Assembly (NCBI GenBank): GCA_964354485.1
Contig: CAYGZY010000170.1
Coordinates: 1-11,012, forward strand
Reading direction: 5' to 3'
Length of the DNA stretch: 11,012 nt
DNA from: CAYGXH01 sp964354485
GTDB lineage: Bacteria > Bacteroidota > Ignavibacteria > UBA10030 > SZUA-254
Under the pieces are notes generated by a model. That model did not search any database. It was not told the origin of the DNA and worked only from the letters and a program-made list of their open reading frames with translations. Within the stretch, counting starts at the first letter, position 1, and every line of letters begins with the position of its first letter. Shown here in pieces: positions 7,230-11,012 of this stretch. The position numbers and the translations under genes are program-made.

Positions 7230-7260
7230 AAACGTCGCCGCTTCATAGCAACGACCGTTT
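7230..7260 (+). terminator. Weak hairpin after uppP
   Basis: AAACGTCG (7230-7237) can pair with CGACCGTTT (7252-7260) with one bulged base and a 14-base loop, just after the uppP stop. No T-run follows, so it is not a textbook intrinsic terminator. It may only protect the 3' end. The rest of the 105-base gap to the convergent anti-sigma gene shows nothing clear. Confidence 0.25.
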
Positions 7261-7333
7261 GAATATCAACCTTTCTAGTGAATGTCAACAGAAAATGCAG
7301 AGGTACCACGCGATACTGCGTTTTATTCGAGGT

Positions 7334-7885
7334 CTATCCCCTTCGCCGGAAGATTGGAATCAGTAAGTATTTGTCAAGCAATGCAGCGATGATGATGACA
7401 ACCAACACTGCTATCAAGCTGTAGCTGGTCTTAGAATAGAGGAAAGGAAAAATACGTTTTAGCCATCCATTGAATGCGGAAGTTGCCGTTGTAAGTTCCC
7501 CGCTGAACTTGTCGTAGATGGTATTTATTGTGCCGTCTGACTGACCAATACCGGATGTGTCGACTACGCCGGTAAAGGTAAGCGCAACATAAACGATACC
7601 GGCGACAATGAATAATCCGATGATCGGTGCGATATTTTTTAACAGAAACCAGAGAAACGATGATGATTCCCGGGCACCAATCCTTCGCATAACCCGGTTG
7701 GTGAAAGAATATGATACCCTCTCGGCAGGAACACGCCGTATTATATCCCTGAGTTTTGCAAGGCCTTCGACGCGTGCTCTACAGGCAGTACATGTCCGGA
7801 GATGGAGTTCGATTTGGGCCCTGATTTGCTCGTCGTAAAAACCATCGGCAAATTCCTGTAATTCCTCGTTTCGTAAATGATTCAT
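7334..7885 (-). CDS. Transmembrane zinc-finger anti-sigma factor
   Basis: This protein probably binds and restrains the ECF sigma factor encoded just upstream. The 183-residue product starts with a cytoplasmic domain carrying the HxxxCxxC zinc-anti-sigma signature: His28, Cys32 and Cys35 in HLRTCTAC. A linker follows, then two membrane spans at about 82-105 and 155-177, with a roughly 50-residue loop between them, presumably periplasmic. Many anti-sigmas have one span, so the second is slightly unusual. An open frame runs on to 7993, but the ATG at 7885 is chosen. It overlaps the sigma stop in an ATGA, and only from there does the sequence look like a zinc-finger anti-sigma. Whether release is by proteolysis or thiol oxidation cannot be read from the sequence. 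It should share the autoregulated promoter at 8473-8503. Confidence 0.88.
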   Translation of the reverse strand: MNHLRNEELQEFADGFYDEQIRAQIELHLRTCTACRARVEGLAKLRDIIRRVPAERVSYSFTNRVMRRIGARESSSFLWFLLKNIAPIIGLFIVAGIVYVALTFTGVVDTSGIGQSDGTINTIYDKFSGELTTATSAFNGWLKRIFPFLYSKTSYSLIAVLVVIIIAALLDKYLLIPIFRRRG

Positions 7886-8457
7886 GACGCATTTTCCATT
7901 TTTAGTTCGCGATTCAGTCGTTCCTGGAGCATCGCACGCGCACGGAACAGATGGGTTTTCACCGTCCCGAGAGGAAGCTCCATGATCTCGCATATTTCCT
8001 GATAGCTTAATTCCTGGAAGTAAAAAAGGGAAAGTATGACCTGGTACCGCTCAGGCATTTCCCCTATGATCTTATGGACAAAGCCTACCATATCATTTAT
8101 CTCGATTTTTTCGTACAGAGAAGACTGCGAGGTAAGAGGGTATTCGTCATAATCCTTTCCTTCATCGTACTCCAACGACTTCAGACCGCCTTTTTTACTA
8201 TTAAGTCGAGTGAGGCATACATTGTAGACGATTCGGTACAACCATGTTCCAAAGCTTGCCCTATTCTGGAACCTTTCTAACGCGTTATATGCGCGAATAA
8301 ACGCATCCTCTGTCGCCTCCTCAGCTTCTTCCCGATTCTTAAGCAATCGGAACGCCAGACCAAAGGCCCTATCCTTATACTTTTCCACAAGGTGAGAGTA
8401 GCGGCGTTTGTCACCCCGGCGAATTTGCTCAATTATCTCATTATCTGAAAGGGCCAT
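7882..8457 (-). CDS. ECF (group 4) RNA polymerase sigma factor
   Basis: This 191-residue sigma70-family factor has only regions 2 and 4. Region 2 spans about 8-88: HLVEKYKDRAFGLAFRLL, then EEATEDAFIRAYNALERF for core binding and -10 recognition, then SFGTWLYRIVYNVCL. An acidic linker covers about 95-122. Region 4 (about 124-182) includes MPERYQVILSLFYFQELSYQ and the helix-turn-helix EIMELPLGTVKTHLFRAR, which contacts the -35 element. The last codons overlap the anti-sigma start by four bases. No clear ribosome site precedes the ATG at 8457. The candidate promoter -10 ends only 15 bases upstream, giving a leader of about ten bases or fewer. The matching promoter opposite suggests it also drives the gene at 8607. 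Confidence 0.95.
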   Translation of the reverse strand: MALSDNEIIEQIRRGDKRRYSHLVEKYKDRAFGLAFRLLKNREEAEEATEDAFIRAYNALERFQNRASFGTWLYRIVYNVCLTRLNSKKGGLKSLEYDEGKDYDEYPLTSQSSLYEKIEINDMVGFVHKIIGEMPERYQVILSLFYFQELSYQEICEIMELPLGTVKTHLFRARAMLQERLNRELKMENAS

Positions 8458-8472
8458 ATAAAGCTTTATACG

Positions 8473-8503
8473 TTAGACCATAGAATATCACTTCAGGTTT
8501 CAT
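8473..8503 (-). promoter_or_regulatory. Candidate autoregulated ECF promoter of the sigma operon
   Basis: On the minus strand ATGAAACC (8503-8496) and GGTCTAA (8479-8473) are separated by 16 bases. This resembles the AAC-containing -35 and TCTAA-like -10 elements of ECF promoters. The same pair at the same spacing occurs on the plus strand at 8535-8565. The spacers share little sequence, so the two elements, not a simple duplication, are conserved. Confidence 0.7.
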
Positions 8504-8534
8504 GATTTAATTTTTCAGTACTTCGTTATAAAAA

Positions 8535-8565
8535 ATGAAACCCTAGCAGTAAGATACAGGTCTAA
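8535..8565 (+). promoter_or_regulatory. Candidate ECF promoter of the DUF6249-like gene
   Basis: ATGAAACC (8535-8542), 16 bases, then GGTCTAA (8559-8565), identical in both elements and in spacing to the divergent copy at 8473-8503. RNA would begin near 8573, about 34 bases before the ATG at 8607. That leaves room for the GGGA ribosome site at 8597-8600. Confidence 0.7.
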
Positions 8566-8606
8566 TTTATCAAAGACCATGTGAATGTACAAAAAAGGGA
8601 CACTCT

Positions 8607-8954
8607 ATGTCTGATCAAGAAATAATAATTCCGGTGACATTCTTTCTAACTGTAGCCGCAATATTCATTGTGGCAATCATTACACGCCACCGTGAGCGGA
8701 TTATGATGATGGAAAAAGGTTTGTCGAGCGAAGAAATGAAATCAATGAATCTGAAGGATGTCCGCCGCGATCCGCTTTCATCACTGAAGTGGGGAATCGT
8801 TATCATGATGGCGGGTTTTGCTGCATTCATCGGAATTCTCCTCCATCAGTATTTCTACGTTGAGGAAGGTATCATTATCGGTATGCTCAGCCTTTTCGTG
8901 GGAATAGGACTCATTGTATTTTACGTAATTGCTGCAAAGAAGATCAACCGGTAG
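8607..8954 (+). CDS. Small DUF6249-like membrane protein, putative sigma target
   Basis: This 115-residue inner-membrane protein has unknown function. It has three hydrophobic segments, about 8-26, 60-80 and 87-109. A charged cytoplasmic or interfacial loop lies between the first two and contains RHRERIMMMEKGLSSEEM (27-44). That RHRERxxxxEKG-type sequence after the first helix is what I associate with DUF6249 proteins, often found beside ECF sigma factors in Bacteroidota and relatives. The start is clear: GGGA lies six bases before the ATG. It faces the sigma/anti-sigma operon and has the same promoter-like element, so it is probably made when the sigma factor is active. It may help sense or relieve envelope stress, or modulate the anti-sigma factor, but nothing in the sequence proves either. 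Confidence 0.75.
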   Translation: MSDQEIIIPVTFFLTVAAIFIVAIITRHRERIMMMEKGLSSEEMKSMNLKDVRRDPLSSLKWGIVIMMAGFAAFIGILLHQYFYVEEGIIIGMLSLFVGIGLIVFYVIAAKKINR

Positions 8955-8970
8955 CTGGCACCCAAAAAAT

Positions 8971-9012
8971 AGAAAAGGGATAACGCATACCGTTATCCCC
9001 TTCTCTTTTTAT
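8971..9012. terminator. Bidirectional intrinsic terminator
   Basis: GGGATAACG (8977-8985) pairs perfectly with CGTTATCCC (8991-8999) around a 5-base loop. The plus strand continues into CTTCTCTTTTT and the minus strand into a run rich in T. It lies between the convergent DUF6249-like and ferritin genes and can serve both. Confidence 0.88.
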
Positions 9013-9025
9013 TTCTAATTGTGGA

Positions 9026-9514
9026 TTATTTTCGCTCGGCAAGCTTTCTGTCGATCATCATCAGCATAGCAGGAGAATCGCCGATCATCTCCAACTGGTT
9101 GATGATTTCCATGTCATTTTTCTCTTCCTCTACCTGTTCTTTAATAAACCACTGCAACATAACCTGCGTTGCATAATCTTTTTCCTTTATTGCAAGTTCG
9201 TACAGCTTTTCGATGAGTGATGTAATCTTCTGTTCATGCTCAAGCACCTGTCTGAAAATATCGATGGGTGTCTTGAACTTCGCAGGTGGCTGTTGGATGG
9301 TTTTGAGGGCAACCGAACTGCCGCGCTCATAGAGATATTCATAAAACTTCATCGCATGTGCACGTTCTTCTTCAGTCTGCACCTTCATCCAGTGGGCAAA
9401 ACCGGGCAGGTTCTCGCCGTCGAAATGAGCCGCCATCGACAGATAAAGATACGATGAGTAGAGTTCGTACTGAATCTGATCGTTAAGCGCCTCCGACATT
9501 TTTTTACTTATCAT
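9026..9514 (-). CDS. ftnA: Bacterial ferritin (FtnA-type), iron storage
   Basis: This non-heme ferritin subunit oxidises ferrous iron and stores the mineral inside a 24-subunit cytoplasmic shell. The four-helix protein has 162 residues, close to E. coli FtnA. All ferroxidase residues sit at the canonical positions: Glu17, Glu50 and His53 (TEEERAHAM), Glu94, and Gln127/Glu130 (KEQVEEE). The additional site-C type Glu49 is also present. The frame stays open to 9583, but the ATG at 9514 is chosen. It gives the usual MISKKM beginning and has AAGGA about eight bases upstream. The gene appears to be a single unit: a two-way terminator lies downstream and 144 bases separate it from the permease upstream. 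I saw no convincing Fur box or consensus promoter in that gap, although TATATT near 9584-9589 could be a -10. Confidence 0.96.
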   Translation of the reverse strand: MISKKMSEALNDQIQYELYSSYLYLSMAAHFDGENLPGFAHWMKVQTEEERAHAMKFYEYLYERGSSVALKTIQQPPAKFKTPIDIFRQVLEHEQKITSLIEKLYELAIKEKDYATQVMLQWFIKEQVEEEKNDMEIINQLEMIGDSPAMLMMIDRKLAERK

Positions 9515-9658
9515 TGTAAGTTCCTTTCTTTCTGAATTGAATTTGGATGGTAATTTCAGGGTTTTACAGGTAATAATATACAATTTTTCTTGCTACGATG
9601 CATGTTCTGAGAGGTACCGGTTGTTTAAGAAATTTCCCATGATATGCAATTGAGACCT

Positions 9659-11012
9659 TCAGGCGAGGTTTCGGAGTTTGCTCTTCCGGTGGCCGTATGC
9701 CAAATAGACCACCATTCCGACTGCCAGCCAAATTACAAATCGCCACCATGTCAACCATGGCAATCCAAGCATGAGGTAGATGCAGGAAGCGATGCCGAGT
9801 ATAGGTACGAGCGGAACCAGAGGAGTCCTGAAGGGTCGCGGACGATCCGGGTCACGATACCTGAGGATGATGATCCCGATACAGACGAGGACGAAGGCGA
9901 ACAGCGTTCCGATATTAGTCAGCTCAACGATTTCGTTGATGTTGGCGATGCCGGAGATAGCTGCGACGACGATTCCTGTCCATATGGTTGTCACGTGAGG
10001 CGTTCTGTACTTCGGGTGTACGCGTGCGAAGTATTTCGGCAGCAGCCCGTCGCGCGACATTGAAAAGAATATTCTGGGCTGACCAAGCTGAAAAACCAAA
10101 AGCACGGCAGTCATGGCAATTACAGCACCTATTGACACAACGCCGGCCGACACATCCGCGCCGACATAGGCGAACGCTGCCGCGAGCGGATCAGCAACGC
10201 CGAGTTTATCCGACGGGACCATGCCGGTCAGTACTACTGCAACAACAACATAGATGACCGTACAGATAGCAAGAGAGCCGATGATCCCTATGGGCATATC
10301 GCGCCCGGGATTCTTGCATTCCTCTGCTGTCGTAGAAATCGCATCAAAGCCGATATATGCAAAAAATATCAGACTGGCGCCGACCCAGACACCGCCAAAA
10401 CCGTTCGGCATGAAGGGTGTCCAGTTTTCCGGTTTCACGTATTTGAAGCCGGAATATATAAAAAAGAAAATAATGACAAGTTTAATGGCAACCATGACGT
10501 TATTGGCACGTGCCGATTCTTTCACACCGATCACGAGGAGCCATGTGATTAAGAGAACGATCGTACTGCCGAGGAAGTTAAAAATGACAGGTATTCCGAT
10601 TACAGTCGGATGGTCTACCCATGCCTGGTAGAACAGCGAAATGGACTGATCCACATTGCCGCCTGCCTGCAGAACGGCTTCGCCTGCCTGTGCAGCAGAT
10701 CTGTAATCAACCGCAATCCAGGCAGGGATGTGTAGTCCAATCCCCTCGCAGAATTGATGAAAGTACGCCGCCCATGCAATCGCCACTGCAACATTTCCCA
10801 CCGCATACTCGATAATCAGATCCCATCCGATAATCCATGCAACGAGCTCGCCGAGCGTCGCGTATGAGTAAGTGTAAGCGCTGCCGGCGATCGGGACGAG
10901 GGAAGCAAACTCTGCATAGCATAATCCGCAGAAGGCGCATGCAACTGCCGTAAGAAAAAAGGATATGATGATGGCAGGTCCTGCACCCGGCCGCATTGCA
11001 TCGCCCGCAACA
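9659..11012 (-). CDS. CAT/YfnA-type APC amino acid permease, 5' end cut off
   Basis: This inner-membrane amino acid transporter belongs to the cationic amino acid transporter (CAT) branch of the APC superfamily. The reading frame stays open through the window edge. The codons before the first in-frame ATG (10996) read V-A-G-D-A, as expected between TM1 and TM2, so the true start and TM1 lie outside. Diagnostic segments are CYAEFASLVPIAGSAYTYSY, GWDLIIEYAVGN, FFAYIGFDAISTTAEECKNP in the TM6 region, and FFSMSRDGLLPKYFARVHP. A long loop between TM3 and TM4 (about 50 residues, rich in Ala, Gly and Gln) is typical of the bacterial CAT group. About 450 residues are present, so only a short N-terminal part is missing. 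Substrate could be cationic or small neutral amino acids. It is a different subfamily from the permease at 3647 and is probably regulated separately. Confidence 0.9.
   Translation of the reverse strand, partial: VAGDAMRPGAGPAIIISFFLTAVACAFCGLCYAEFASLVPIAGSAYTYSYATLGELVAWIIGWDLIIEYAVGNVAVAIAWAAYFHQFCEGIGLHIPAWIAVDYRSAAQAGEAVLQAGGNVDQSISLFYQAWVDHPTVIGIPVIFNFLGSTIVLLITWLLVIGVKESARANNVMVAIKLVIIFFFIYSGFKYVKPENWTPFMPNGFGGVWVGASLIFFAYIGFDAISTTAEECKNPGRDMPIGIIGSLAICTVIYVVVAVVLTGMVPSDKLGVADPLAAAFAYVGADVSAGVVSIGAVIAMTAVLLVFQLGQPRIFFSMSRDGLLPKYFARVHPKYRTPHVTTIWTGIVVAAISGIANINEIVELTNIGTLFAFVLVCIGIIILRYRDPDRPRPFRTPLVPLVPILGIASCIYLMLGLPWLTWWRFVIWLAVGMVVYLAYGHRKSKLRNLA

Noticed and set aside
7886..7993. Longer N-terminus for the anti-sigma factor
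   Set aside because: The extension lies within the sigma gene, has no ribosome site and no family similarity; the ATGA overlap at 7882-7885 gives a better start.
9515..9583. Longer N-terminus for ferritin
   Set aside because: The shorter form has a good ribosome site and puts the ferroxidase residues at their canonical numbers.
9640..9665. GAAACCT and GGTCTCA at the end of the CAT-like gene as an ECF promoter for ferritin
   Set aside because: They are only 8 bases apart, half the spacing of the two good copies, and lie within coding sequence.
9644..10063. 139-codon plus-strand frame, acidic and repetitive-looking
   Set aside because: It lies antisense to the C-terminal part of the CAT-like permease; its Asp-rich look comes from reversed hydrophobic codons.
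1..11012. Mobile elements, CRISPR arrays, tRNA or rRNA genes, toxin-antitoxin or phage-defence genes
   Set aside because: I looked on both strands and saw no transposase motifs, regular direct repeats with spacers, cloverleaf-type sequence or defence domains.

Overview
The window is ordinary bacterial chromosome: dense, mid-GC by eye, short intergenic gaps, mostly Shine-Dalgarno-led genes and no sign of phage, plasmid, transposase, CRISPR or RNA genes. The gene mix fits the FCB/Bacteroidota-side candidate phyla better than Proteobacteria or Firmicutes: LeuT-like and CAT-like transporters, a classical ferritin, and an ECF sigma factor facing a small DUF6249-type membrane protein. This placement is an impression from gene content, not a phylogeny.

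Layout. (1) Positions 1-247 are non-coding, with a degenerate tandem-like AT-rich repeat at the right end. (2) Positions 248-1674, minus strand: an alpha/beta hydrolase followed by bioY, the biotin-binding subunit of an ECF transporter. They form a two-gene unit behind a good sigma70-type promoter that almost touches the start codon. (3) Positions 1850-7228, plus strand: a tightly packed five-gene unit. It holds a LeuT-like sodium symporter, a 47-residue MetS-like companion peptide, an APC/LAT-type permease, a GltP-type acidic amino acid symporter, and the undecaprenyl-diphosphatase UppP. Gaps range from a 4-base overlap to 22 bases. (4) Positions 7334-8457, minus strand: a transmembrane zinc-finger anti-sigma factor and its ECF sigma factor, overlapping by 4 bases. 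Facing them on the plus strand (8607-8954) is a three-helix DUF6249-like protein. (5) Positions 9026-9514, minus strand: ferritin, separated from the preceding gene by a two-way terminator. (6) Positions 9659-11012, minus strand: a CAT/YfnA-type amino acid permease cut off by the window edge.

Together the plus-strand operon looks like an amino acid uptake island covering hydrophobic, neutral and acidic amino acids, with a lipid-carrier recycling enzyme at its end. The hydrolase-bioY pair adds vitamin uptake. The most informative non-coding signal lies between the sigma factor and the DUF6249-like gene. There, two near-identical promoter-like elements (TGAAACC, 16 bases, GGTCTAA) face away from each other as an inverted repeat. 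This predicts that the sigma factor drives its own operon and the opposite membrane-protein gene. No wholly new system is evident. The best candidates for follow-up are that small regulon, the symporter/micropeptide pair, and the near-leaderless transcripts predicted for the hydrolase and the sigma factor.
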